Shown: positions 35,001 to 49,500, numbered from the stretch's first letter. The stretch: DNA of 64,000 nt from Lunularia cruciata (GCA_948567375.1 OX419755.1:61019945-61083944); one strand, 5' to 3'. Notes: generated by a model from the letters alone, not told the origin. Numbers and translations: made by a program.

Positions 35001-37029
35001 AACTACAAAATGTCACGCCATGGGACAAGGAATTCATAGGGTTCAGATATTGACCATAAGCAGGATAAAGAGGGAAATCCAACCTTCGACGACAAGAGAA
35101 GGGAAAGTCGGCCACATATGAGCAATATCCATTTTCTATTGAAGATGTGTGGGAGTTTTAGCCTGGCACTTAGCATGCTAATATTGGCAGAGAAGACGCC
35201 ACTAATGAAAGGATCTGTGGCCATTCCAATGGGGTGGTAACACGAAGGTGGAGGATAGGATTTGGAGAACATTGAACGGCAGGGTTAAAAAGTGTAAACG
35301 GGGAGGGAGGCAGTGACCGGGAAGAATTTCCTGGGACCCTGGCCCTTTCCCTGTCAGGGAGCGTAACCGGATTACCGAATTACAGTACCTGCTATTTCGT
35401 AGAATCGTCGAGGGATGACACGTTCTGTTCCCGCGAAACTCCATTCAGCACCAGATGATCCACCTAAAACCCGCCGGAAAGCGTTACGATCGTTGCCGGC
35501 ATGCTTGGAACTCTGGAGTTGGAAGTGGTGCTGGAGAGCAGAGACGGTAAAGTCAGCACCGCGATTTCGCTGTGGCCGGCAGTCGGGCGTACGTAGTTCA
35601 TGGTGGTGTGGTTGGCCTGGCTCTCGCTCGCTCGGTGCCAGGAGAGGACAAGGTGCAGCTGTACACATCGATCAGCCAAATTTGGGGTCGGGTGATCGGA
35701 TCTCAGGTGGAGAAAGGAAGTTTGAGGTGGCGAGGGAGCTGGAACTGTACAACGTTGTGCGTGACTATTAACAGCAGCCGCAGGAGTGATTGAGATAGCA
35801 CGGATTGATTGAGACAAACTGTTTTAGAAATATTCGATTGATGATCAAAAGGGGCGACGAGAGAGGAGGAGCCAGGAGGAGGGGGTCCACGGTTGGAAAG
35901 AAAAAAAGTCCCTCTCCGGCCTTGGAGGAAACGCGGTGGCGTCTGGCAAAGTGGCCCTGCAGGGCTCGTTTCCCAGAAGGAACGAGCATGATAACAACCA
36001 TGTCAGATCTGCTCTGCGCAGCACAACATTCGGGAGTGGACGTCGTTGTTTCTCCTTCGTCGCGGCACTCCGCGTTTTTCGGCGTTGGTGTATCTGGCTA
36101 CTGACTACTACTCTCCCAAGCTTTAGGGCATTCCGTTCGTGCGATACTCCTTGCCTGAGAACTATTGCTTCCCTAGGTGAGCTTCACTGAACAAGTAGCA
36201 GGGTCTGTCACATTAGTGCGCTCGAGGTTAGTTACAGCTTAGGGTGATTATTACCTGGATCTTCCCTTTCCAGGTATCTGGGGTAGTCAGAGTCTGTTGA
36301 TCTTCAGAATATGTGTGTATGAGGTAAGTCTGTCAACGAATTCCGCTTTTCGTTTACAATTGCGGAAGATCTGGGCGTAATAACTAAGCACTCGATCGGT
36401 TTCTGGGGAAGATTATACATTGGTGGTATTTGATATCGTAGCTGGGAAGGGACGTTAATGCGCATTGAGCTCAAGAGGATTGGAGAGTCATGGGTGCTGT
36501 TTTCTTTCGGAAAGCAGGAGGAGGGATGAACCTGGGACTTCTCTGGTCAAAAGTCTGCATCTCTATGCAGACCGTTTGACAAGCTAGTACCTGCCGATCA
36601 ATGCCCGAGGCGGAGGGTGGCTGCCGTTGTTAGCTCAGAGAGTTTATATTATCTCAAGACAGAAGCAAATGTAGAATAAAACACGAACAATTGACAAGAA
36701 TGTCAATCTCAGATGTTACGGTGTCGATGTCATGAAACACTTGCATGCTGCTTTGTAGTGCTGGATTTATCTCCAGTGCAGAGCTGCATCATGGTCAGGC
36801 GGTGGTAGAGAAATCACAATGTCAAGTTTTTTGGCGAACAGCAGGGCCCGTCAGACGTCTACGTTTATTGTTCAGATACTTACGGTGACCTGTTTTGCAG
36901 TTGAGCTGGGGATGATAACCAGCGTTGGGGCCGTTGGTTCAGGAAGGCAAATTTTGAGTTCGATTTCGCCGTGATAAAGTAGCTGACCCAGGAAAATATA
37001 GCGGAGATCGAGGATGTGAATATGCCTTA
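32048..37029. other. Intergenic: RELCH-like 3' region and promoter/5' UTR of the phosphatase gene
   Basis: The first few hundred bases are probably the 3' UTR of the upstream gene. No open frame between 32.1 and 37.0 kb shows a known domain. A GC-richer block lies at about 35400-36200 and may mark the promoter or 5' UTR of the gene starting at 37030, possibly with 5' UTR introns. A pair of direct repeats of about 31 bp (CTTTCACT..GAAGAACGAA type) lies at 33135 and 33180. Confidence 0.55.
34030..34115. other. 86-base imperfect hairpin, possible small-RNA precursor
   Basis: Arms of about 21 bases at 34030-34050 and 34094-34115 pair with 13 perfect base pairs (GCTTAGTGGAGCA), a small internal loop, then 6 more pairs. 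The loop is about 43 bases. The geometry resembles a small MIRNA foldback, but a chance or transposon-derived palindrome is as likely. Confidence 0.3.
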
Positions 37030-40000
37030 ATGGCGGATTTTAAGGCAAAACAGGTGAAACCGCTGCTGCATTCGAGAGAGCGAAGCGCCGGGCGTACATT
37101 CGATCTTGTTTCCATTGCACAAGGAGCCAACGGCTTACATGTAAGTCGCCACATGTTTCTTTTTGATCTCTTCTGTGGCAGGAATCAGAATGAATTAGTT
37201 CTACGGCAGGGCGAAGTTTGGGAATATATGAATATCAAGACAATTCTCTCATGATTGCAAAACCACAGATCCGCGCGAAATTCTAGAGCTTAGGTAACAG
37301 AAGTTGGTCAGTCTAAGAGGTTTGTACGGTCTGTGACTTATGATTATACAGAGTAGAATCGATCATGAAAGCCCGAGGTTTCCATGGTTCAAGATGACTT
37401 GCACGGAAACCGTGGGGATCAAGTGTGTTAGTTAGGCTCGGATTGAAGCGGCATCGAGGTGTTTAAAGTTCGACGTGTAGAGCAGTTTCTATCTCAGATT
37501 GGCGAACCTCAATTTCGAGCTTAACACCACCCAAGCTACCTAGCTTTAGCTGCCGTGTATTTGTCATGGAATATGTAGAAAGATCGCGAGAAGTGCCTCT
37601 TTGTATGTCTCGGGTTTGAGTACCACGAACGCTTTTCAATTTTCAAAGTGGGCCTATGCCACATGCAATTGAAATGGACCGTACATCCTATACAAAAGAT
37701 TGCAGCGTGCTACATCGGGTTTCTATAGCTAGTACCTCATGTCTTATACTCATGCATAAAGGGAAACGGAAACAAAGTTCAGTCTGTTCATCAGTTATAA
37801 TACACGACGTATTTTTAAAAGACACCTCTCTGTATTCCGGAGAACACCATGCAAGGAATTTGAATGTCAGGAATAGGTCGTTTGTGACGTTTCTAGTGTC
37901 GTGTCATACACTCACTCTGAAGGCTACCACTGCCATGAGCCTCTAGAAGTCCAAGTCCTGCGTAAGTCAAGGTGGCATTACTTCCTATGGTAGCTAAGAT
38001 TTGCAGAAACAGATCAACGATTTCACCGGATTTGGCGGCGTGCAGGTCACGAACACGGAAAGAGCCTGTCGTGTTACAGTGAACATATTTGATGCGAAGA
38101 ATTTACGGAAAAGAGACACAGGGCCGGATGCAAAAGACCCAGTATTCAAAGTGAAATTGGAGAAAGTCAGCCAGCGATCTCGCGAGGTATTGTTCCTCTT
38201 ATTGTCAATGTATGTGTAAGCTCTGTGTAGCGTGAGATTGTAGTTCCCTGACTGACTGCGTTCATACTGGGTGATTTGGTGAGGTGGGTAACGTTTCACT
38301 TGGCGCCAGAAAACAGCCAATATCTGATGCGGGAATCGTTTTTTTCGTCACTTCTTGCAGATCAAGACAGTTTTGGATGAGCATGGAAATATCAGGGTAA
38401 ATCAGAGCTTCACATTTGATGTTAAAGATGTTAAGGTACTGGCTGTGCCTTCTTTGTGACCCACATTCAGCTACTTTTGTAACAATTTTGCTTTACTCCA
38501 GATTCATTCCGCAGTTGACCGGCGCATAATGTGCTGTTGAGCTTATAGTTATAGTAGAGAACATTCTATTTTAAGTTGTGTCGCAGCACTCTGAATTCGA
38601 CTGTTCGACGCTACTTGTAATCCGGTAGGTCTGACCTGACTGTCAACAGACTGCAGTTCTCTCGGTACATGTGGTGGCAAGAGGCTTATTGGGTCTCGAA
38701 GAGTCACTTGGAAATACTGCAGACAGCAGGATAACAGACCTGCTTGACGATGACGCTGGTAAAACTCTAAACATTGCAATTATTGTTTTCTGTAATTGCA
38801 ATCCACTAGTGTGAAGCTCTTTTCTCATAACTACCTCATTTCTAAACGAGCACAATTCCTCCATTTTGTGTTGCTTATCTTGAAGCTGACAGAGATCCCT
38901 GCACTTCCATTATTTTTGCTCAGGTCAGAAGAATGTGGCTGCTGTTTGGTACGATTTAACCTCTAAAGATGGAACTACGAAGATGCCTGGAAAGGTTGTT
39001 ACAAATCTCTCACTGCTACTTCACGCTATTTACTCAAGGGTTGGGAAGTTTGAGTTTGTTGGAAGCAGGTTTTCCCTTATATTGTAGCTGAGATCAGTGA
39101 TTTAATCCTATATTTCGAAAAGGATAGGATGAAGCGAACTTGCATACTAGTTTGCGTACTCGACCTTGAAAGTCATCCCAAAGGACACTCCTTTGATTAT
39201 TAGGAGTACCGATTTTGTCATGTTCTTTAAAGAAAGACATTTTATTCCCAGTTTACTCTCAGCTTACTGACCACAGTGTACTCCTTTCAGGTATTGATGC
39301 ATATCGTGGCCGGTATCGCGGAACCTGAACAAAAAATTTCCTTGTTCGTAGGGACATGGAACGTGGGAAATTCCCGCCCGGTACGCCATTATTTTCTAAC
39401 ACGAAGTTGTGGGCTACCAAATGCAATCTATTGTGAAATCGAGGCATTTCCTTTTCACTTCCTGGAAATGCTGTAAAACTACTCTCTGAGTGTTGTTGAA
39501 ACTTTCTTGTTAATCGTTTCCAACTTGTCTTTGTGTAGCCGAAGGATTTGTCTCCTTGGATTCCAGCCAATCCAGAGTATGAGCTGGTCGCAATTGGTTC
39601 GCAGGTGTGTAGTTTCTGGCAAGGGTTGATACCTATCGCCATCTAACATATGATTTTGAAACTTATGAGTTCCAGCAGGCTGGGTCAGGAAGAAGGATTA
39701 TTTTGACATGATAACAAGAGAAGAGAACTTTTAGAGTCGCATTTCTCTCATTGTAAGGAGTCTCCTGATTTGGAGGGAGCTAAACTAGCAGAAAGTCGGC
39801 CTTGGTGTTCAGGTTGTTTTTATTCAACGGTTTTGCAGGAATGTGATTATCCTGCCCGGCCGCCTTTCACAGAGTGCGCTAAAGATTGGCTGCATACCAT
39901 CAGGTGAATGGTGAAGAACTTTTTGAAGCTTCAAAGGGACTATGTAACTATCAATGCTGTACATCTTAACAACTTGTGCTGAACAGCCATTTTCAGTTTC

Positions 40001-43000
40001 ACTATAGTGTGTGTGAGAGTTTGTTTCCTCCTCTGTACCCGGATATCATTAGGCTTTGATCATATATGAGGTGCGATTCTAAGCTTGCACCTCATTCAGG
40101 AACCATATACAGACTCTGTGAATGTGAGGTTTCTGTCGTAGAGCACCTTGCAGGAAGCTTTGTGCTTGCTTGAGAACACCCTGTTCACCACAGGTAATAT
40201 TTTATAGTTGCTGATTGTTTTGAATTTCACAGGTCTCACCTCGGTGGCCGGTACAAATTGGTGCAAGCTACGTCCAGAGGCCAGATGCGACTCGTCATAT
40301 TTGTTCGTTCTGATGCAGAGGTAAATGGAGGGTTGCAGCAGGAGTGCTACTACGTGCTCCTAGCTGTCGAATTCAAATCATTCAAATAACTATGCACTGT
40401 AACTGGAAGGAGACCTTCTCAAGTTGTCGTCTTGAGTTGGGTGTGTTGAACCCTTGATTCACTGCTCAGGGTTGGAGAATTGCAGAAGGCCATCTCGGAC
40501 GTGGACAGCGGAAGCGAAGCTACAGGCGTTGGACATGTCATGGCTAATAAAGGAGGCGTTTGTATTGGATTCAAGGTATCCCTACTAGTGCAGCCATGTA
40601 ACTTGAACTGGTGGGAGCTCTTTGAAAGCTAGGGCGAGGGTCCTTGATATATGATATTTTTGTGCTGGATCTTGAACAACTGCAATTCAATTGTCCAGTG
40701 AGCTGCTTTGAGGTAGACCACTAAAAAGTTGGTGAATGATTTCTTGGTACTTGTCGAAAATGGATTACAATGGCTTAACGTGTCTACGTAAAACGTGTAT
40801 TGAATGTTATCTTACATGGACATGAACTTGGTTGATGGATATACAGTTCTGGGACACAAGTCTCTGCTTCGTGAACTCCCACTTTGCTGCCCATGTAGGG
40901 CAATGTGAGACTCGTAATGGCAATTATCGAGGTCAGTCACCTTGATCTCTTTGTTGCTTTCCTTGTTCAATCGACTTACAAATATACCTGTAAAGAAGGA
41001 TGTTGCAATTTGGAACATTTTTCCTCTTTCATTTTTATCTTGATTCCAGGGAGGTTCATGTTTCCAGTCATTTTATAACCTTTTATGGTATGTGTTTCTC
41101 AAACCACTACTTTGCGTATTATTTCTGAACCTGTGATTGGCAGGTTTATATCTTGGCAGCTCCTCAGTGATCAAAATGAATACACTGCTGGGATTCTCGG
41201 TTTTTAGAAGCTTGCGGCATCTGTTGGGCAATAATCGCTGAATATATCTGTGGTTGCAGAGATAGCTGGTCAACTGCGAGTGGGTATGCCAACCATGGAT
41301 ATCTTGAATCAATTTCACCATGTCTTTTGGTTTGGGGACCTCAATTACCGGTTAGATTTTTCTCAAGTTGCTGAGAAGCCATTGACTCCCGAGTAAGTTC
41401 CTACTTGCTCTGTTGCTTTCTTTCCTCGGCAAAGGTCCTGATAGATTTATTATTATACCAAACTTCGTTCGCTGATTATGTTCGACTTTGATTTAAGGGA
41501 TGGAGATTCGTCTAATAGTCTTCTCGGAGTTTGATCATTGCAAGTTTTAATCTTGTCAATTGGATTTGCAGGAGGACATTTTGGAAAGAAGTAGTAAAAA
41601 AGATTCATGCTGGAGAATATCGCGATCTACTTAAATACGATGAGGTAATTTTTGCCTGTGGAGTACGCAGAGTTCATGCCCACAGAGCCAAGAGTCTGTC
41701 CTGGTGGGTTTAAAGAGGACTTCAGAGGAAGCTTCAATGGGTTGAGCATACCGTCACACAATTAGAGTCATAATAAGTCAAGTCAAGTCTAGTCCAGTCC
41801 CGTGGGTGCGATACTTCTTTAAGACATCTGATTTTAGAATCGCACTTGAATTGCGTGACATTAATACGACTACACAACGTACGAAGCATATAGTAGAAGA
41901 AATACTCACAAACAGAGGACATTATATCTCCGATGACATGAGTCTCTCTATTGTGATCAGCTCAATCGAGAAATCGAGTCTTCTCGGGTCCTTCATGGAT
42001 TCAAGGAAGGGGAAATAAAGTTCCCTCCAACGTTCAAGGTAGGTCCTCGTTCTTTCCCTTCGTTTCCTACAGGTTGTAGCATCTCGCAAAATCAATTGGC
42101 AGTTTGATGAATTTGAATATACGCATAACCTTTACTTTGGATGTTACTTTCGGTTGCCCATGAAAGATATTCGTTGCACTTATACTTCCTATCCGCTTCT
42201 GCAGATGGAAAAGGAGTCTGAGGACGCCTACGGCCAAAAGCGAATGCCAGCTTGGTGTGATCGCGTCCTCTGGAGAAATCTTCCCGGCTGTACTGTCAAG
42301 CTGGGGAGCTATTTCTCAGCACCCAACTTGATCTCTAGGTTTGTTGACTAAGTTTAAAGAAGCACTGTTTCGTTCTCCCTGATGTTGTCCACTCATGAGG
42401 TCTCTAAGGACTACAGAGTCGAACGGCTGCCCTTACTATGAATACAGCAACTATGGTTTCTTTGGTTCGATTTATCGAAGTACATCTCACCCTCTGTGTT
42501 GACCTTGACAGTGATCACAAGCCGGTTGCCGCCACATTTTCGTTAACAGCTTATGCACTTCCTTCTGCTTTCATTCCGGCGAATAATCTTGAGGAGGATG
42601 ATAAGAGGTGGCATATACAGGTAAAATAGTGTGACCGAATTTCAAACTTGGAAGCCACTCGATTTAGCACTTCGTCTGACTTCTTTGACTCCTGACTGAG
42701 AAGGAACATCAAGCATTTAGCATCTGATTCATGCGTTGTATTCACCTTGCAGTTCACCTCCTTACGAGCGAAGAAGCTTCGGGCATCGGATATCAACGGA
42801 TTCTCTGATCCGTAAGTGACTCATACTATGAAACCTGTAGTGAATTCTTGATAACTTCGCACACCTCTAATGTAAATTTGAACTGAAAGCTGAGATAATT
42901 TTCATTGTGGTTGTAGGTACGTCTCTTTCGTTGGCCCCAACCTGATCCACGAGTTCCACTCCAGAGTAAAACATCAGACGCTGAATCCAGTCTGGAATCC

Positions 43001-43864
43001 GACGCAGGTTTGTCAAAATTGGTTGTAACACTCTGATGGACGTTCTACCTCAAGTTTTTCTGTAATAACCTTAGTGCAGTATCTTTATGGCCCCCTGAGA
43101 CATTATGGCTTGTTTGCCCGCGCAGGAGCTTCCAATACTGGTGCTAAACGTTTTTCCACTGCAAAGACTCGAGAGAGAGTATGTGCTTGTCAGGGTGCTC
43201 GATCGGGACTACACGTCTTCCGATGATACGCTAGGTAGGATGCAGCCGCCCTTGGCTTTCCCTTTCTGTCACGTTAGCAAAGGGGTATGGTTTACGAGCT
43301 TCACATCCATTGTCCTATTTCAGGCAGTTTTTGTTGTGTAATATTAGCACGAGTCTGTAAACGTGTTCAAGAAGTCAACATTGTTCATCTTTCTATCCCA
43401 TGTTTATTTTCGTGGTTGTGAACCCAACAGTGGAAAGATAACTACGCGAGTTACGTCTGGTACATACTATGGTTAAACGTCGCTTAAACCTGAGAGATTC
43501 TTCTCATAGACAATTACAATTAAGTCCGCCGGAAGATTTTTGCCCTCTTGCACTAGGGAGCTTCTGTCCATGTATCTTTCGGTAGTTTTGATCACATCGG
43601 GTGCGTGGCTTCTATACAGGTTATGCAGTTATTTCTTTGGCTAATGCAGTGCAAGCCTTCAAAAGGGGACCGTTGGAGACAGTTCTCTTCAAGGTTCCTC
43701 TCACCCATCGGGGTTTACCAGCGGGAACACTAGAAGGTGGGATGAAATTGACGTGGGAGAGAAACGTTGTGAGACGAGGGATGTCGATTACCAGTTCGCT
43801 CATTGGGAAGACTTTGAGCTTTAAAGAGTCCATCAAGAAACGAGTTCTCCCACTCAGAATCTGA
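37030..43864 (+). CDS. C2 / inositol polyphosphate 5-phosphatase / C2 protein (20 exons, 686 aa)
   Basis: Exons by eye: 37030-37140, 38007-38186, 38361-38435, 38650-38758, 38924-38994, 39291-39380, 39539-39604, 39839-39903, 40233-40320, 40486-40575, 40847-40931, 41260-41392, 41572-41644, 41961-42038, 42205-42338, 42512-42620, 42753-42811, 42917-43007, 43126-43234, 43620-43864; total 2061 bases, in frame, GT-AG borders. The N-terminal C2-like domain (about 50-190) has VNIFDAKNLRKRD and DAKDPVFKV. The catalytic core carries all signature motifs: GTWNV (203-207), GSQE (232-235), NKGG (306-309), FVNSHFAAH (323-331), WFGDLNYR (367-374), PAWCDR (453-458) and SDHKP (483-487). A second C2 domain (about 518-620) has LRASDINGFSDPYV and LNPVWNPT. 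The enzyme removes the 5-phosphate from phosphoinositides or inositol phosphates, and the C2 domains should bring it to membranes. The acceptor before exon 10 (40485) is weak. Confidence 0.9.
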
Positions 43865-45414
43865 GCAGGCATTTGCATCTCGCTCTGTTCCGACAAAGTG
43901 AAGGGCGTAGGGAGAAAAGACTTAATGTACTCTCTGAGGCTCCTGACACAATTCTTTTTCCGCTTCTGCATGTTAGATCTGTGGAACTAGGGGTTATACG
44001 ATGTATTTTCACAGTTCGGTTGATGCTGTGTGTGAAGTTTGAAACCCCTGGACATATTGTAGAGGGGTATATCTTGTATGATAGTTTTTGCTGCTTTGTC
44101 CGGTCCTATTTAGTCGTGCTTCATGTTGGTGAACAGTTGTAGGATAGAAATGGTGATTCTTCTACTCATACGTGTCCCTCGAGCGCTTTCGAGTGGATTT
44201 TACAAGCAGAAAAGTGTCTCTGCAAATTGGGGTGAAACATTTATGCTGCGCATTAGAGTCGGGGTTGTGCAACTTGAAATGCCTTCCCTTTCAAATAATG
44301 GCAGCTTGAGGAGTGTTCCCCATATACCTGGTAGCGTCGTTAGCTTTTTCAAAATGTAAACTAGTTAATGATATTCTTGACAAAATAGACTCATTTCAGT
44401 CAGTCAGGAAGCGAGTAAATTCTTCTTTGTTGGTGTTGACCTACGGTCAGATGCTTGAAATTCGCTTTCCTGTATCTTTTTACATGCATGGATTAAACAG
44501 TGGTTTTATTCCATATAACCATGTCTGGTAAATTGCATTTAAAGAATACATGATGGTCAGTTTTTGGTGTCCTTGTTTATATGGTTGACTTGAGTATTTC
44601 ATAAGTTCAACTCTTGCCTTGCTTTGTCTTCAAACGTCGAAATATGAGTTTTATGGATCTTTGACGTTGCAATAGCGTGAACAAGAATTCATGTTTTCCG
44701 ATGATAAAGAAACATATACCTGAAGTATATATATATTAGAGATTGGAACATGAATAAAACTGACTTTTTAAGCTTTTCAAAAAGGAACTACATCAAACTG
44801 GGTTTCTGAACATTGTAAACAGGAAGTTTACCGTCAAGATCAATGAAAGATTTCAACATGTTCAATTTGAATTTTCCAATATCGACTGAAGTAGACGATC
44901 GCCATTGATTGGGTTTTATAATCTCTGAAGACCTTGTTCAGAATTTCTAAGACCCCAGTTTCATAGTCTTTGGCACTTTGACCCTAAATTTCAATGTTCT
45001 CATCTCATTGGCAAGGTTCTATCTACATTTCATATTTATCGTGTCAAGGTGTATGATTTCATCTACGGAAAGCAAAATGTTTTATCCGCGGGGCAAACGC
45101 GCAACGCTGCCTTTGTACAGCGCTGAACATAGGTCCCCTTCTTACTGTACCTGTCCATGCGAGAAAGCGACGGTCTTTTGCATCTATTATCTACAAGATT
45201 GGGATTTGGGTGGTGGCCACTTGGAAGTTTACCGATAGTTTAGAAGATTGAAACGGGAGCCAAATAGTATACCCCGAAGGAAAAGAATGTAATGCGCCAA
45301 AAGTTTTAGTGCAGAAGACAAGAAAGAGAGCCAGGGATAACAGGGCAAAGCTCTTAACTAAAGGAAATCATTCACATCTAGTACTCATCCTAAAAAGTCC
45401 TAGTGCTTAAATGC
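43865..45414. other. 3' region of phosphatase gene and AT-rich spacer, nothing recognised
   Basis: Contains the presumed 3' UTR, then AT-rich DNA with short uninformative frames. Family A homology starts at about 45415. Confidence 0.6.
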
Positions 45415-45435
45415 ATGATAAAGGAACTTTGGTTG

Positions 45436-48400
45436 CTATACCAAGACCTTAGGAGCAATACTATCATATTTCTAACCACTATAGTCCACAATCTTAGTGC
45501 AAAAAACTCTCTTGACTTTAACTACAAGCTTCACATGTCCTCTAGTTGCATCTTAATATACCAAGGGTGTATTCCAAGTAGACTATGCTTACCTAGATGT
45601 ACCTCAAGTAGACCACTCTCAATATTAGTCTCTAGTTATATACCAAGAATAACATGCTTGCTTGGCATGCCATCTTTAGCATATGCATGATATGCATATG
45701 CTAGGGATGACAATATGCACAAAGCTTACAACTGTTTGAGTGGCAATGCTTATCAAGCACATCCTACATTACTCAATCAATCCAAGACTCACAAACTAAG
45801 TAAAGTAATTCAGGTTCATAGTATGCACTAAAGCCTAATGCTTGGATACCTCTAAAACTACCAAAATGGTGGTGATAATAGTACGGAAAGCCATCACCAA
45901 CTCTCTCTTATCTACAATAGGCTAAACCAATTATTGTAACTAAGAATCCCAAACAATTCCAATAACTCCCTCTTGATAAATGTGGGAAGCTAGAAACTTC
46001 ATGAGTATAGGTAAAGTTCCTTTAAGATGTCTTACAAGGTTCACCATTGCCATAGTTGAAGGATCAACCACTCTCATTGTTTGAGATTGACATCTAATAT
46101 CCAAAATATTATCAATAGTAAGGTGTGATGGTTGCTAATACCATCATTATCATGCTATAAAACCTCTTTACATAAGAAGTTTGTCCAACAAAGATGTAGA
46201 AGATGAGCCTGAGATCCAATTCCAACCACATCCAACAATACCATAGGTCTAATCTTAAGAGTAGATCTGATGTGTACTCATCATCTCTTGTGTGCAATAG
46301 TCACCCATCAAAGCAAAGTTTTCCAAAATATGTTGAAGAAATTGGCTAATGAACTTGGATATATCTTAGTATCTCCTAAAACATTCCAGAACAAATATCC
46401 TAGAAACCTTGATCTTGGCTAGTATGTGCATGTCACTTACATGGCCATCCAAAAATGACCAAATAAATGGTACCATGTCTCTTAAGATTCTATGCCCCCA
46501 AAATGAAATCTTTGGGTAACCTTTGATTGCTTACAATGGTAACACATCAAGATATTTGTGTGCCAAATGTACCTCATGATATAATGAGACTTGTGTGGCA
46601 ATCTCATCTCTCTCCACATACAAGTAATTATGAACTTTTTTGCTTGCTTGCAATATTGTAACTATTCCAATGCTAGTCTCATAAAAAAATCCAATATGCA
46701 TACTCCCTCAATTGGATACTCCTAAGGAATAAGTGTGGTATCCAAAGGTGACAAGGTTATAAACTTTGGAGGATCATCATCAAATTGGTCCAATCTAAGC
46801 ATATTACACCAACCTATCTGCATGATATTGCAACCCCTCACCAAAAATTCACCATGGGATATCCAAGGTTGATAGAACAACTCCACTCATAGCTCAAATC
46901 CAAGCAATCCTTTATGGTACCAAATTATCCTTTGCATAGGTGTTCCTTTCAAGAAGCTCATTAGGCCAAGTAAAAAAACCATTGAATGTTGATATTAGTC
47001 CATGGTCCTTGACTATACTAAGTAAACTAGCATTACTAAAACCTACAAGTAAGAAACATACTTGTCCCTCACTTACTACTAAACTGGCCCTTAGGAAAAT
47101 TTCTCCTCCTAATAATCAATATTGAATCCTAAAGGGTATAATGTTGCTCCACCAACAAATGCATCATATAGCTTTGCTAAATTTGAAATGGCATGGACTC
47201 TTGTTATAAAACTATCAATTAGATGACTAGGTTGTATCTATACAATGATCTGCTCATATGTGATGTAATATATAGACCCATCCTCAAAGATGTTTGGATC
47301 TAAAATGGACACTTCTCAACATTGGTCTTCCATTGCCCAAGACCAAGAATTGGAACCTTCCACAACATAAGTAGTTGAGCACAAGAGTATATAATAAGAT
47401 ATTTTTTGATTTATAGACCTTATGTGAAGGTCCAACCAAATCGAAAGTCTAACTCTTGTTGTCCATTTAAATAATTCCAAGTATAAACCTAACACACTCA
47501 AATGAAAGTCTAATATGTTACTCCTCCAATCTAGAAATTTTTGCCTATCACAAGCCATTGGTAGCCAGACATATCATATGCTCCTCAACTAATCAAGCCC
47601 CATCATCAACCACACTATCCCTACTCTCATAAATTTTGGATCTTAATTATGATAAACTTAGTTAATTATGGTCTCTCCTTTGTGGCTTAGAAGAAAACAT
47701 GGAATTTAATTGATTTAACTTCCTCTTCCCAAACATCATGCTAGACAAAGTCTCAATAGAAGTAACTAGTTAGTCCATCTTGCATCCTACATCCATCAAA
47801 CATACCTGCATTGGGTTATCTAGGAATCATGGATGAGGTCTTTAATGCCTCAAAAGTGTGAAAGACTAGGAAAGATTAATATATCTACCAACCTCTCCTC
47901 CCTATGGGTACAACTACAATGTTTCTCATCTAAATACAAGAGCATGTATTGCATTCCTAATCACTATAAAATATACATCTACTTGTGCTAATTTTCAAAT
48001 GAAGTGAAGGAGGTCTCTATCACCCACATAAGATGTGGAAGCCTCAACACTTGAAATTTGTTTCCTTTGAGCTATAACCATGCTAGCCAGTCTTTTATCC
48101 AACTACTATGTTGAGGCATGATAACCATGGTTTTATGAAAAGCAAGAGAAATTATCATACCCTTACCAAGTATTTATCCTCTACCACCTTGTCCTTCATG
48201 ACCCGTTGCCCATTAGCCTCTTGCCATAGCAACCCTACCATGCCATAACTCCAAGTGTAAGTTAAATTATTGGTCACTAGGGTGACCAATCTATGACAAT
48301 GATCACTACCTTGGGTGCATAGCCTCTTGTGGTGAGCTCTTCCATAATTCAAACAAGAAACAACAACACTCAATGATCATTGTTGATCCAAAACTTATAG

Positions 48401-49500
48401 TAGAGGTCTGTGGTCACTAGGTTCTACACTCATTCCATGAGATTGGGGCTGTCCACTCTATATTCAAAAACAAGCATATTGAGGTGTACTTTATTGCATC
48501 CTAGAAGAAGCAACTATTGTAGATGAGATCTCCCTACTAGATCTAGATATCACAACCTTCTTGTCTATTATATTAAGCTTTATATGCTTTGCCAAAAAAA
48601 AGACAACCACCAATGTTAATGGGGTTTCATGTAACAAGGTTGCATCATGGACTCTATGTTGTAGCTCTCTATCTAATATCTCATACCAAAATTAGATAGA
48701 TTTTACCTCAATAACACACTAAGTGAAATTGATTAATTGTCCCATGCAAGTGTAAGCCTTGTGTAGGTTCTCTTTGGCCATTTGTTGGAACTCTTGCAAA
48801 CTTTTCATTTTGTCAATAAATACATTTTGGTAGTTTTTCCTCAAGCATTAGAAGAAATCTATCACCAAGTTAAACCTTGTTACTCCACCACTTCTTGCAA
48901 TACCATCACCTATAGTAGCACTATCTCTAACTAGTGCACAATCACAAGATGCACTAATGCTATAGGAACTAAAAGTCATGGGTATTTCATGTCAACATGT
49001 AGAAATTGAACATGAGATGATAAAAATATAGTTTGGAGACTTATACTATCTCCATAGATCAAACTCTTCCAAGTATGTACACATGAACTTGTGGTAATTA
49101 TCAATATCTTCCAAATCTTCCAAGTGATGGAACAATTTTTTCCATACAATGAAGAGTGTGAAGAAAGTCAGGAGTTGCATTTTTTGTAGATCACACCAAG
49201 TATCAAACTTCTGGATGAAATCATCCAACTCATTTGACTCATTATACCAAAGTAAATCTTGTCCATATTACACAACAACAATATAGCCAATTAATGTGAA
49301 CTCTCAGGTAAGCTCTTGAGTCAAACGTAAAACTAGAATTAATCTCTTTTCTTATTAGGACCTAAGATATTGGCTAAAATTTTGTGCCACTTTTGTTGAA
49401 CACACTACTTGTTGCAGCAAAATCCACACACTAGAATCTCCAAAGAACTTTATTGTGACAATAGATCCAAATACCGCAATTTTAATTCCTAAGGGTAAAC
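45436..49500 (-). pseudogene. Decayed gag-protease-DNMT reading frame (copy 3)
   Basis: Recognisable pieces on the minus strand include MDDFIQKFDTWCDLQKM (Gag, 49228-49178), a zinc-knuckle remnant CLNYGRAHHKRLC (about 48350-48310), and a DNMT motif IV still reading GWPC (near 46440) followed by a TGA. The UAG between DNMT and RT is kept at 45436-45438 with CAA CCA after it. The codon matching Cys356 of copy 2 reads CAT here and TGT there; both are one transition from CGT. Confidence 0.85.

Noticed and set aside
35372-36190. Several overlapping open frames in the GC-richer block
   Set aside because: All six frames are similarly open, with no known motif and no splice pattern. More likely promoter or 5' UTR.
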